Shown here: piece by piece, positions 1 to 4,989 of the stretch
How positions within the stretch are numbered: position 1 is the first letter of the stretch
Layout of the letters: the number at the start of each line of letters is the position of its first letter
NCBI GenBank assembly: GCA_016208665.1
Contig: JACQXT010000135.1
Coordinates: 1 to 5,899, forward strand
DNA: 5,899 nucleotides
Direction: 5' to 3'
DNA from: Chitinivibrionia bacterium
GTDB lineage: Bacteria > Krumholzibacteriota > Krumholzibacteriia > WVZY01
Notes under the pieces: generated by a model
What the model saw: only the letters and a program-made list of their open reading frames with translations
What the model was told of the DNA's origin: nothing
Database searches by the model: none
Made by a program: the position numbers and the translations under genes

Positions 1-1061
1 ATCTTCGAGAAGAATTCGTCCAGAGACAGCTGCTGCCCCTTTATACCCTGGATAATCTGCACCCATGACGTCCCTTTCGGAATCCAATTGCCCGTATCAT
101 GCCTGGTGAAGAGCCCGATCGTGGGCACGCCGATGCTCACGCCGAAATGGAAATAATCGGTGTTCCCCGATAACAGTAAATCAGCGCAAGACAGGAGTGC
201 AAGCCCTTCTTTGACGTTTTTCGGCTCGAGGTCGATGACGTCTTTCTTGACGAGGGCCTTGAACGCCGCGGCTTCTTTCGCGTCGAGATTGTTGGAAAGC
301 ACCATGATCTTGCATGGGTATTGCAGATTCAGATTCTGCACGAGGAAGGCGAACGATTCGTCGACGAGACGGTGGTTTCCCTTTCCCTTGCCCGGATCGA
401 CCGCCACCAGCATCTTCCCCTTCTCCGGTTTCCGGAAATGGATCAGCTGGCGGGCCCACTTGATGTCCTGCTCCGTGGGGCTCCAGCGGACAGGCCGCTC
501 TTCCTGATGAATCCCGAGGCCGGTGAGGTAGGTGAGCGACTTGTCCCCTTCGTACTGCGATTCGGGGAACTGCCTGAGTTCGCAATTGATGTACGGATAC
601 GTGAATTCCTGCGTGAATCCGATGCGTATTCTCGCGTGGCTCAGCAGCGCGAGGAGCGAGCGGGCGAAGTTGAATTCGCGGCCCAAGAGAATCACCGCGG
701 TGAAGTCCTTCCGCCTGATCCGCTTCACCAGGGAGATATACGTCGTGGACGCAAGGGTGAAATGCTCGCATTCGTAGCTGATCATCTCGCTGACCTGATT
801 CATGCCGCGTACGAGCTCGCTGTTCCCTTCTCGCACGAGAAACGTCACCCGCATCCCGGGGTATCTGGTTTTCAAGACGTTCAATACCGGGGAAAAGAAG
901 AGCAGTTCGGTGAGGTCGCCGGAATCGACGACGAGAATGCGGGAGCTATCGCCGAGATCGGCCGGGATGGCGAACGATTTCGAACGAACCATCTTCTCCA
1001 GCACGGGGGAGATGAGCCCGGCCATTACATGATTTCTTGTCTGGGAGGCGGTCCCGTTCAT
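1..1061 (-). CDS. Glycosyltransferase family 9 (ADP-heptose:LPS heptosyltransferase-like), 3' end outside window
   Basis: The gene runs off the left edge: 353 codons are visible without a stop. The protein has the two Rossmann-like halves of a GT-B enzyme of family GT9, which moves a sugar (typically L-glycero-D-manno-heptose from ADP-heptose) onto lipopolysaccharide core or another envelope glycan on the cytoplasmic side. The first half begins with RILVVDSGDL (residues 41-50), then FFSPVLNVLKTRYPGMRVTFLV, the usual GT9 N-terminal pattern; Asp49 matches the SxGD aspartate proposed as catalytic in WaaC. The second half starts at about 216 (KMLVAVDPGKGKG) and has the nucleotide-sugar region at 294-318. 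There the canonical D-[TS]-G-x-x-H appears as N300-T-D-Y-F-H305, a divergent form. The start at 1061 is chosen because GGAG lies 7 bases upstream; the in-frame ATG at 1025 has no such site. The gene begins 63 bases after lon. The acceptor sugar cannot be told from sequence. Confidence 0.85.
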   Translation of the reverse strand, partial: MNGTASQTRNHVMAGLISPVLEKMVRSKSFAIPADLGDSSRILVVDSGDLTELLFFSPVLNVLKTRYPGMRVTFLVREGNSELVRGMNQVSEMISYECEHFTLASTTYISLVKRIRRKDFTAVILLGREFNFARSLLALLSHARIRIGFTQEFTYPYINCELRQFPESQYEGDKSLTYLTGLGIHQEERPVRWSPTEQDIKWARQLIHFRKPEKGKMLVAVDPGKGKGNHRLVDESFAFLVQNLNLQYPCKIMVLSNNLDAKEAAAFKALVKKDVIDLEPKNVKEGLALLSCADLLLSGNTDYFHFGVSIGVPTIGLFTRHDTGNWIPKGTSWVQIIQGIKGQQLSLDEFFSK

Positions 1062-1068
1062 CTGCGTG

Positions 1069-1072
1069 CTCC
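1069..1072 (-). promoter_or_regulatory. Ribosome binding site of the GT9 gene
   Basis: GGAG on the minus strand lies 7 bases before the ATG at 1061. It decides between this start and the in-frame ATG twelve codons downstream at 1025, which lacks a purine-rich site. Confidence 0.65.
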
Positions 1073-1092
1073 GTGGGTACTCGGTACGGTTT

Positions 1093-1112
1093 CCTGCTAT
1101 CGAAATAGCAAG
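1093..1112 (-). other. UUCG-loop hairpin between lon and the GT9 gene
   Basis: On the minus strand TGCTAT-TTCG-ATAGCA forms a perfect 6-bp stem closed by a UUCG tetraloop (1095-1110). The stem can be extended by a G-U and a C-G pair to 1093-1112. It starts 13 bases after the lon stop codon. The sequence after it is GAAACC, not a T run, so it is not a standard intrinsic terminator. It could stabilise the lon 3' end, mark a processing site, or attenuate read-through into the glycosyltransferase. Confidence 0.5.
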
Positions 1113-1124
1113 TTGAGGGCCAAC

Positions 1125-3485
1125 TTACTTCCAAATGATCGTTTTTTCGATAGCCTGTTCGGCCCGCGAAACGAAGAAGAATTTCAAATCTTTTTGTATG
1201 ACCGCGGGAATCTCCTCGAGGTCGCCCTTGTTGTCCGCCGGGATGAGCACCGTCTTTATGCCCGCCCGGTGCGCGGCAATAACCTTATCCTTCAACCCGC
1301 CGATGGGCAATACTTTTCCGGTAAGGGTAATCTCGCCGGTCATGGCGTAATCGTGCCGGATCGGCTTCCCGAAGAGGAGCGACGCAATCGTCGTCGCGAT
1401 CGCGACGCCCGCGCTCGGTCCATCCTTGGGAACGGCTCCCGCAGGGACGTGGACATGGATATCGTTCACTTCGAAGAAACGAGGATCGGGCGCGTCCTGC
1501 AGATAGTGCGCCTTCACGAAGCTCAGCGCCGCCTCGGCGCTTTCCTTCATGACTCCTCCCAGCTGCCCGGTGAGCTGCATGCGCCCGGACCCTTTCATCT
1601 TCAACGCTTCGATGAATAATATCTCTCCTCCGGCAAATGTCTTCGCCAGTCCGGTGGCGACGCCGACCATCGGCTTCTTCAGGGCGATCTCGCTGGCGAA
1701 TTGCTTGGGGCCGAGGTACGCGCCGACGTTCCGCTCGGTGATGGTAACCTTCCGCCGGTTTCCCGATACGAGACGCTTGGCCACCTTCCTGCAGATGGTG
1801 GCGAGCTTCCGTTCGAGATTCCGCACGCCCGCTTCGCGCGTGTAGATCTGAATGATGCTCCAGTACCCCCCATCGGCGACCTTCAGCATATCCTTGGGTA
1901 TGCCGTTCTCCTCCATCTGGCGCGGCAGGAGGTAGCGTTTGGCAATCTCGATCTTCTCGAGCGTAATGTAACCGGGAAGCTCGATCACTTCCATGCGGTC
2001 CAGGAGCGGTCTCGGCACGGGATCGAGCCAGTTCGCCGTCGTTATGAAAAACACCTTGGATAGATCGAATGGAATATTAAGATAGTGATCCTCGAAGCTG
2101 TGATTCTGCGCCGGATCGAGAACCTCGAGCAGGGCCGATGCGGGATCGCCACGGAAGTCGCTGCCCAGCTTGTCGATCTCGTCCAGCATGAAGACGGGAT
2201 TGTTGCTTCCCGCGTTGCGAACGCCCTGTATAATCCTGCCGGGCAGGGCGCCGATGTAGGTTCTCCGGTGCCCCCGTATTTCAGCCTCGTCCTTCATGCC
2301 GCCGAGAGACATGCGCACGAATTTCCTGCCGATGGCCCTCGCGATGGATTGTCCCAGCGACGTCTTGCCGACGCCCGGAGGGCCCACGAAGCAAATGATC
2401 GAACCTTTCATGCTCTCGCGCAGTTTCTTTACGGACAGGAACTCGAGGATGCGTTCCTTGACGCTTTCGAGCCCGTAGTGATCCTCGTCGAGAACGCGCT
2501 GCGCGAGCTGAATGTCGAGATTGTCCTCGGTCGATGTCTCCCAGGGAAGTTCCATGATCCAGTCCAGGTACGTCTTGGATACCGTATACTCGGCGGCTCC
2601 CGGAGACATTTTCTGCAGCCGGTCCAGCTCCCGCTCCGCGACTTCCCTCGCCTTGGGAGACAGCTTCGCCTTGATGATCGCCTCTCTGATCTCCTCTATT
2701 TCGAGCGTCCGGTCGTCGTCCTCGCCGAGCTCGCGCCGTATCGCCTTGAGCTGCTGGCGCAGGTAATACTCGCGCTGCTCCCTGTCCATCTCCTTCTTGA
2801 CGTCCGACTGGAGTTTCTTGCCCAGCTGCAGCACGTCCAGCTCGTCCATGAGGTACTTCGACAGCAGCTTGAGCCGCGCAAGAACGTTTCCCTCTTCGAG
2901 CAGCGACTGCTTCTTCCCCATATCGATATTGAGATTCGAGGCGATAACATCCGCGATGCGCCCCTCCTCCTTGAGATTCTCGACGATGATCTTGAGTTCG
3001 TCGGGGAGATTCTCCGACTCATCGATGATCTTGCTGAAGGAATTGACAACGGTCTTGAGATAGGCCTTTACGAGGTCGCTCTTCTCGACCACGTCGTCCA
3101 TGACCTCCACCTTCGCGACCAGAAACGGCTCGATCTGCGTGAAGTCGACGACCTTGATCCTCGTCAATCCCCTTCCCATGAGGCGCATTTCCCCGTTGGG
3201 GAACCGGATCATCTTCTGCAGCAGGACGGCCGTCCCCACCTTGAACACGTCTTCCGGCCCGGGCCGTTCGGTTGAGGAATTCTTCTGCGTGAACGCCCCG
3301 ATGATCTTATGGCTCGCCAGGGCGCCGTCCGCAAGTTTGAGAAGGTCGGGATCGTTTATCAGCAACGGCACGAGGTTGAGCGGAAACACCACCGCATCGT
3401 TGATCGGCAGGATGGCGAGTTCCTTCGGAACCTGACTCAACCTGACTATCTGTTCTTCGAAATCCACGCTGCTTTTTGTGGGCAT
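1125..3485 (-). CDS. lon: LonA ATP-dependent serine protease (endopeptidase La), complete
   Basis: The 786-residue protein is close to E. coli Lon (784). Lon is a cytoplasmic hexamer that unfolds damaged or regulatory proteins with ATP and degrades them. Domains in order: LON substrate-binding domain (about 21-215), a coiled and helical linker (about 216-310), the AAA+ module (about 340-590) and the Lon protease domain (about 600-786). The AAA+ module has Walker A GPPGVGKT (368-375), Walker B VFMLDEIDK (431-439), sensor-1 Asn485, the arginine finger in LLDRMEV (Arg497) and sensor-2 GVRNLER (Arg555). The catalytic dyad is Ser691 in KDGPSAG and Lys734 in GGLKDK, 43 residues apart as in E. coli. 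One oddity: the usual GLAWT motif reads GLAKT (Lys615). The start at 3485 has AAGAGGAG ending 6 bases upstream. Downstream of hsp20 by 157 bases, it probably shares its transcript. Confidence 0.97.
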   Translation of the reverse strand: MPTKSSVDFEEQIVRLSQVPKELAILPINDAVVFPLNLVPLLINDPDLLKLADGALASHKIIGAFTQKNSSTERPGPEDVFKVGTAVLLQKMIRFPNGEMRLMGRGLTRIKVVDFTQIEPFLVAKVEVMDDVVEKSDLVKAYLKTVVNSFSKIIDESENLPDELKIIVENLKEEGRIADVIASNLNIDMGKKQSLLEEGNVLARLKLLSKYLMDELDVLQLGKKLQSDVKKEMDREQREYYLRQQLKAIRRELGEDDDRTLEIEEIREAIIKAKLSPKAREVAERELDRLQKMSPGAAEYTVSKTYLDWIMELPWETSTEDNLDIQLAQRVLDEDHYGLESVKERILEFLSVKKLRESMKGSIICFVGPPGVGKTSLGQSIARAIGRKFVRMSLGGMKDEAEIRGHRRTYIGALPGRIIQGVRNAGSNNPVFMLDEIDKLGSDFRGDPASALLEVLDPAQNHSFEDHYLNIPFDLSKVFFITTANWLDPVPRPLLDRMEVIELPGYITLEKIEIAKRYLLPRQMEENGIPKDMLKVADGGYWSIIQIYTREAGVRNLERKLATICRKVAKRLVSGNRRKVTITERNVGAYLGPKQFASEIALKKPMVGVATGLAKTFAGGEILFIEALKMKGSGRMQLTGQLGGVMKESAEAALSFVKAHYLQDAPDPRFFEVNDIHVHVPAGAVPKDGPSAGVAIATTIASLLFGKPIRHDYAMTGEITLTGKVLPIGGLKDKVIAAHRAGIKTVLIPADNKGDLEEIPAVIQKDLKFFFVSRAEQAIEKTIIWK

Positions 3486-3642
3486 CCTGGGCTCCTCTTG
3501 AAATGCACCCTGAGCGTTGATTGTCTATCCATCGGCGCCGCGAATCCTGCCGTCGGAAGGAGCGCTTCCGGGGCGGAGCGGCCGCGTCGAGGAGAAAGAA
3601 CGCTCGCGTCTCTCCCGTTCCCCCGCCGGCGGGCGCGCCGCG
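3486..3642. other. GC-rich spacer between hsp20 and lon with two hairpins
   Basis: This 157-base gap holds no ORF that looks real. Nine bases after the hsp20 stop lies the perfect palindrome CCCGCCGGCGGG (3622-3633). A second hairpin, with a 6-bp stem (CGGAAG/CTTCCG) and a 5-base loop, is at 3554-3570. Neither is followed by a T run on the minus strand, so neither is a convincing intrinsic terminator. I found no good -35/-10 pair reading toward lon. This suggests read-through from hsp20 with possible RNA processing, though a promoter for an alternative sigma factor cannot be excluded. Confidence 0.5.
3492..3499 (-). promoter_or_regulatory. Ribosome binding site of lon
   Basis: AAGAGGAG on the minus strand ends 6 bases before the lon ATG at 3485. 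It is a strong, well-spaced Shine-Dalgarno sequence that fixes this start. Confidence 0.7.
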
Positions 3643-4104
3643 CTATTCCACTTCGATCGTTCTTCTGTCACCCTCGTCGAAACGCCGTTTCAGCCGAATC
3701 TCCAGCAAGCCGTTCGAATAGTTGGTGAAGATACTCCCGCTGTCGATGGGCACCGGAACCTGGATCAGGCGCTGAAATGGTCCGACTTGGATTTCCATCT
3801 TGTGAAACTGCTTCTTGCCGGGAGGCGCGACTTCGCCCCGCACTCCCTGGATCGTCAGGACTTTGCCGTCGGTCATGACGCTGATGTCCCGCCTATTCAT
3901 TCCGGCGATATCCATGATGATGACCAGCTCCGTCTCGGTTTCGAACACATCCGTCGGCGGCGTCCATCCGAATCCCGCTTCAACCTTGATCTTGTGTTTC
4001 GACGGAGTGTGCTCGGACATCAGTATCTCGAGCAACTCGCGAATGTTGTGAAACTCGCGGTGAACACAATCCTGCGGGGCTTTCGTTTCAGCTTTGACAT
4101 ACAT
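3643..4104 (-). CDS. Small heat-shock protein, Hsp20/alpha-crystallin family
   Basis: The 153-residue protein is an ATP-independent holdase that binds unfolding proteins in the cytoplasm as large oligomers and passes them to DnaK/ClpB or to proteases. The alpha-crystallin domain covers about 47-139. It opens with WTPPTDVFETETELVIIMDI (47-66) and contains GKVLTIQGVR (80-89), the FHKMEIQVGPFQR strand pair (100-112) and the closing NGLLEIRL (131-138). The C-terminal tail carries an I-x-I/V anchor (Ile150-Glu-Val152), used by neighbouring dimers to assemble. The N-terminal arm is about 45 residues with an amphipathic stretch at 18-30. An in-frame TGA lies just upstream of the ATG at 4104, so the start cannot be earlier. 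The ribosome site is 12 bases away, which is long, and Met29 is a possible alternative start. In E. coli the small heat-shock proteins IbpA and IbpB are Lon substrates, so the adjacency to lon makes functional sense. Confidence 0.93.
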   Translation of the reverse strand: MYVKAETKAPQDCVHREFHNIRELLEILMSEHTPSKHKIKVEAGFGWTPPTDVFETETELVIIMDIAGMNRRDISVMTDGKVLTIQGVRGEVAPPGKKQFHKMEIQVGPFQRLIQVPVPIDSGSIFTNYSNGLLEIRLKRRFDEGDRRTIEVE

Positions 4105-4111
4105 GGCGCAT
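4088..4111 (-). other. Seven-codon mini-ORF overlapping the hsp20 start
   Basis: ATG CGC CAT GTA TGT CAA AGC TGA begins 7 bases before the hsp20 ATG, in another frame, and ends inside hsp20. The AGGAG at 4117-4121 sits 5 bases before this ATG, an ideal distance, whereas it is 12 bases from the hsp20 ATG. It could be a translated leader or simply chance. There is no evidence beyond spacing. Confidence 0.25.
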
Positions 4112-4116
4112 CACTA

Positions 4117-4132
4117 CTCCTGGTCTGTGGAG
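4117..4132 (-). promoter_or_regulatory. hsp20 Shine-Dalgarno sequence with a facing CTCC (possible RNA thermometer)
   Basis: On the minus strand AGGAG (4121-4117) is the only Shine-Dalgarno-like site for hsp20, 12 bases from its ATG. Eight bases upstream of the GGAG is CTCC (4132-4129), which can pair with it fully and be extended by one G-U pair. Such short anti-Shine-Dalgarno hairpins are typical of heat-regulated leaders of small heat-shock genes, but the stem here is only 4-5 bp. The ribosome site is fairly sure; the thermometer role is inference. Confidence 0.4.
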
Positions 4133-4254
4133 CTGCAATTCCGCTGCGCCGGTCGTTGCTGCGAACTGCGGCGGCTCCGTGGCGGCGCCGCAACGGACGA
4201 GCAAAACCGGCGTTTCGCCATTACAGCTCGATTGCAGGCATCGATTGCGAATTG

Positions 4255-4283
4255 AGGATAGAGAAGCGCGTGTTGAAAGTCAA
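4255..4283 (-). promoter_or_regulatory. Sigma-70-type promoter reading toward hsp20 and lon
   Basis: On the minus strand TTGACT (4283-4278, 5 of 6 to consensus) and TATCCT (4260-4255, 4 of 6) are separated by exactly 17 bases. The predicted start near 4248 gives a leader of about 145 bases before hsp20. The promoter lies directly after the inverted repeat that closes the preceding gene, as expected for the start of a new transcription unit. I saw no CIRCE element near it. Confidence 0.5.
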
Positions 4284-4293
4284 GACATGAAGA

Positions 4294-4367
4294 AAGGGCG
4301 GTTCCTCGAGATAGAAAACAGGGGTTCTCTCAGGCCTTTCCATGACACGAGGGACGGAACCGCCCTT
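4294..4367 (-). terminator. Perfect 12-bp inverted repeat downstream of the lipoprotein gene, probable terminator
   Basis: AAGGGCGGTTCC (4294-4305) and GGAACCGCCCTT (4356-4367) are exact reverse complements separated by 50 bases. On the minus strand the structure starts 16 bases after the lipoprotein stop and is followed by a pyrimidine-rich tail (TTTCTTC starts within the last stem bases), so it can act as a terminator. The loop is unusually long. A few further pairs (TCG/CGA) form inside with a bulge. A small RNA or a foldback repeat are alternatives. Confidence 0.5.
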
Positions 4368-4383
4368 GCAATGATTCGCTCGA

Positions 4384-4692
4384 TTATTTCTTCTTGATGG
4401 GAGAGCCCTCCGTTCCTTGCACAACGCCCTGCCCGATGGATACGGGGGGTTTGGTGATACTCCTGACGTTCGGCAGCCCCCAGGATGCGAGAACGCCCAT
4501 GAAGCCCATTCCCTTGATGACCTCGCCTTTCAGAACATGGTCGTTATACTGCCCCTCGGGATTGCTTCTGATATACTCCAGCCTGATCTGCTGAATCGCT
4601 TCCGAATCCTTGCCGGATCGAGGGCAGTGCGAGCAGGAGGTTATCGTTGCAAAAAGAGCCGTGCACGCGACAATTCGAAATACATCCCTCAT
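4384..4692 (-). CDS. Small lipoprotein with a possible BamE/SmpA-like motif, function unknown
   Basis: The 102-residue protein begins with a short basic end and a hydrophobic stretch (FRIVACTALFATITSC), and ITSC at 17-20 fits a lipobox. Cleavage before Cys20 would leave an 83-residue lipoprotein; Ser at +2 favours the outer membrane by the E. coli rule. The mature part has an Arg/Glu-rich helix (about 30-43), then LKGEVIKGMGFMGVLASWGLPN (54-75). This recalls the 'I-x-x-G-M-x-x-x-x-V-x-x-x-W-G-x-P' turn seen in BamE/SmpA-like and other small envelope lipoproteins. I do not recognise a named family. The tail ends with a lysine run. A perfect AGGAGG lies 7 bases before the ATG. A terminator upstream separates it from the membrane glycosyltransferase and an inverted repeat follows, so it is probably monocistronic. 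Confidence 0.8.
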   Translation of the reverse strand: MRDVFRIVACTALFATITSCSHCPRSGKDSEAIQQIRLEYIRSNPEGQYNDHVLKGEVIKGMGFMGVLASWGLPNVRSITKPPVSIGQGVVQGTEGSPIKKK

Positions 4693-4699
4693 GTTGGAA

Positions 4700-4705
4700 C
4701 CTCCT
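4700..4705 (-). promoter_or_regulatory. Ribosome binding site of the lipoprotein gene
   Basis: AGGAGG on the minus strand is 7 bases before the ATG at 4692. It is a full consensus Shine-Dalgarno sequence, which supports this short ORF being real. Confidence 0.75.
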
Positions 4706-4723
4706 ATGTCTGACTATTTACCC

Positions 4724-4729
4724 TATATA
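4724..4729 (-). promoter_or_regulatory. Possible -10 element of the lipoprotein promoter
   Basis: TATATA lies in an AT-rich patch (4706-4743) between the upstream terminator and the lipoprotein gene, where a promoter is expected. The matching -35 position falls in the T run of the terminator and does not resemble TTGACA. The assignment is weak. Confidence 0.2.
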
Positions 4730-4743
4730 TGAATCGTTGCCCT

Positions 4744-4768
4744 AAAAAAATCCACTCCGAAGAAGTGG
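4744..4768 (-). terminator. Intrinsic terminator of the membrane glycosyltransferase transcript
   Basis: On the minus strand CCACT (4768-4764) and AGTGG (4756-4752) form a stem that can be extended inward by a U-G and a C-G pair around a tiny loop. It is followed by A and then seven T (4750-4744). This is a classic rho-independent terminator. It stands 221 bases after the stop codon of the glycosyltransferase, beyond the repeat element in between. Confidence 0.8.
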
Positions 4769-4789
4769 GAAATGACTCATTTTCCGCCA

Positions 4790-4873
4790 CTTACACCTTA
4801 TTAAAACACCGCCCCTCACCCAACCCTCCTTTCGGGAGTGGTCCAACTTCGACAGGTGTCAATTAAAGTGTAG
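4790..4873. repeat. Degenerate inverted-repeat (foldback or MITE-like) element
   Basis: The left arm CTTACACCTTATTAAAACACC (4790-4810) and the right arm GGTGTCAATTAAAGTGTAG (4855-4873) are imperfect inverted copies: ACACC/GGTGT and TACAC/GTGTA match exactly at the two ends of each arm, with mismatches and one indel between. The core contains CCCCTCACCCAACCCTCC and a small hairpin CTCC-TTTCG-GGAG (4826-4838). No coding sequence is inside. It may be a remnant of insertion-sequence ends or a dispersed intergenic repeat; the arms are too degenerate to name a family. Confidence 0.35.
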
Positions 4874-4900
4874 CATAAGGTATCCCAATCGTCAACGCGG

Positions 4901-4930
4901 GGGCGGAATTTCCTCGGGCGGAATTTCCTC
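4901..4930. repeat. Perfect tandem duplication of a 15-bp unit
   Basis: GGGCGGAATTTCCTC occurs twice back to back (4901-4915 and 4916-4930) without mismatch, in the untranslated region after the glycosyltransferase stop codon. The exact identity suggests a recent slippage event. It lies outside any supported gene. Confidence 0.85.
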
Positions 4931-4989
4931 CCGTTCCTTGAGTCCGCCCGGGCGCCGGAGCTTCCGCCACGCACGGCAATCGGCCGCCG

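Larger units (their letters stand above)
4105..4383. other. Gene-free region between the lipoprotein gene and hsp20
   Basis: These 279 bases hold, in minus-strand order, the inverted repeat at 4294-4367, the promoter at 4255-4283 and the hsp20 leader. The leader also contains a short direct repeat TCGATTGC (4228-4235 and 4241-4248) and a GC-rich hairpin with arms GCGGCG/CGCCGC (4168-4173 and 4186-4191). I see no protein-coding gene. Confidence 0.6.
4769..4989. other. Gene-free region after the membrane glycosyltransferase
   Basis: These bases hold the tandem repeat at 4901-4930, the inverted-repeat element at 4790-4873 and a near-perfect 19-bp palindrome beside the terminator (4767-4785). 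Short open frames here overlap the glycosyltransferase or the repeats and have no supporting ribosome sites. I see no gene. Confidence 0.6.

Noticed and set aside
181..771. 196-codon minus-strand ORF within the GT9 gene
   Set aside because: It is a frame-shifted reading of the GT9 gene. The frame with GT9 motifs is open from 1061 to the window edge.
321..1619. 432-codon plus-strand ORF across the GT9 gene and the end of lon
   Set aside because: It is antisense to two well-supported genes, spans their intergenic gap, and its translation is low-complexity Arg/Glu/Leu-rich without motifs. It is a codon-bias shadow.
2085..3275. 396-codon plus-strand ORF antisense to lon
   Set aside because: It mirrors the Lon coding frame, is rich in Leu/Asp/Arg, and has no recognisable domain. 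Lon on the other strand is certain.
3622..3633. CCCGCCGGCGGG as an intrinsic terminator after hsp20
   Set aside because: No T run follows on the minus strand, and the palindrome leaves only a 4-bp stem around a 4-base loop.
3517..4290. 257-codon plus-strand ORF across hsp20
   Set aside because: It lies antisense to the alpha-crystallin gene and its leader and has no motif or ribosome site.
4105..4290. CIRCE or classical sigma-32 promoter upstream of hsp20
   Set aside because: No TTAGCACTC/GAGTGCTAA pair and no CCCCAT-type -10 were found. The TTGACT/TATCCT pair fits a sigma-70 promoter better.
4221..4424. 67-codon minus-strand ORF over the lipoprotein 3' end
   Set aside because: It overlaps the lipoprotein gene out of frame, reads through the inverted repeat and the hsp20 promoter, and has no ribosome site.
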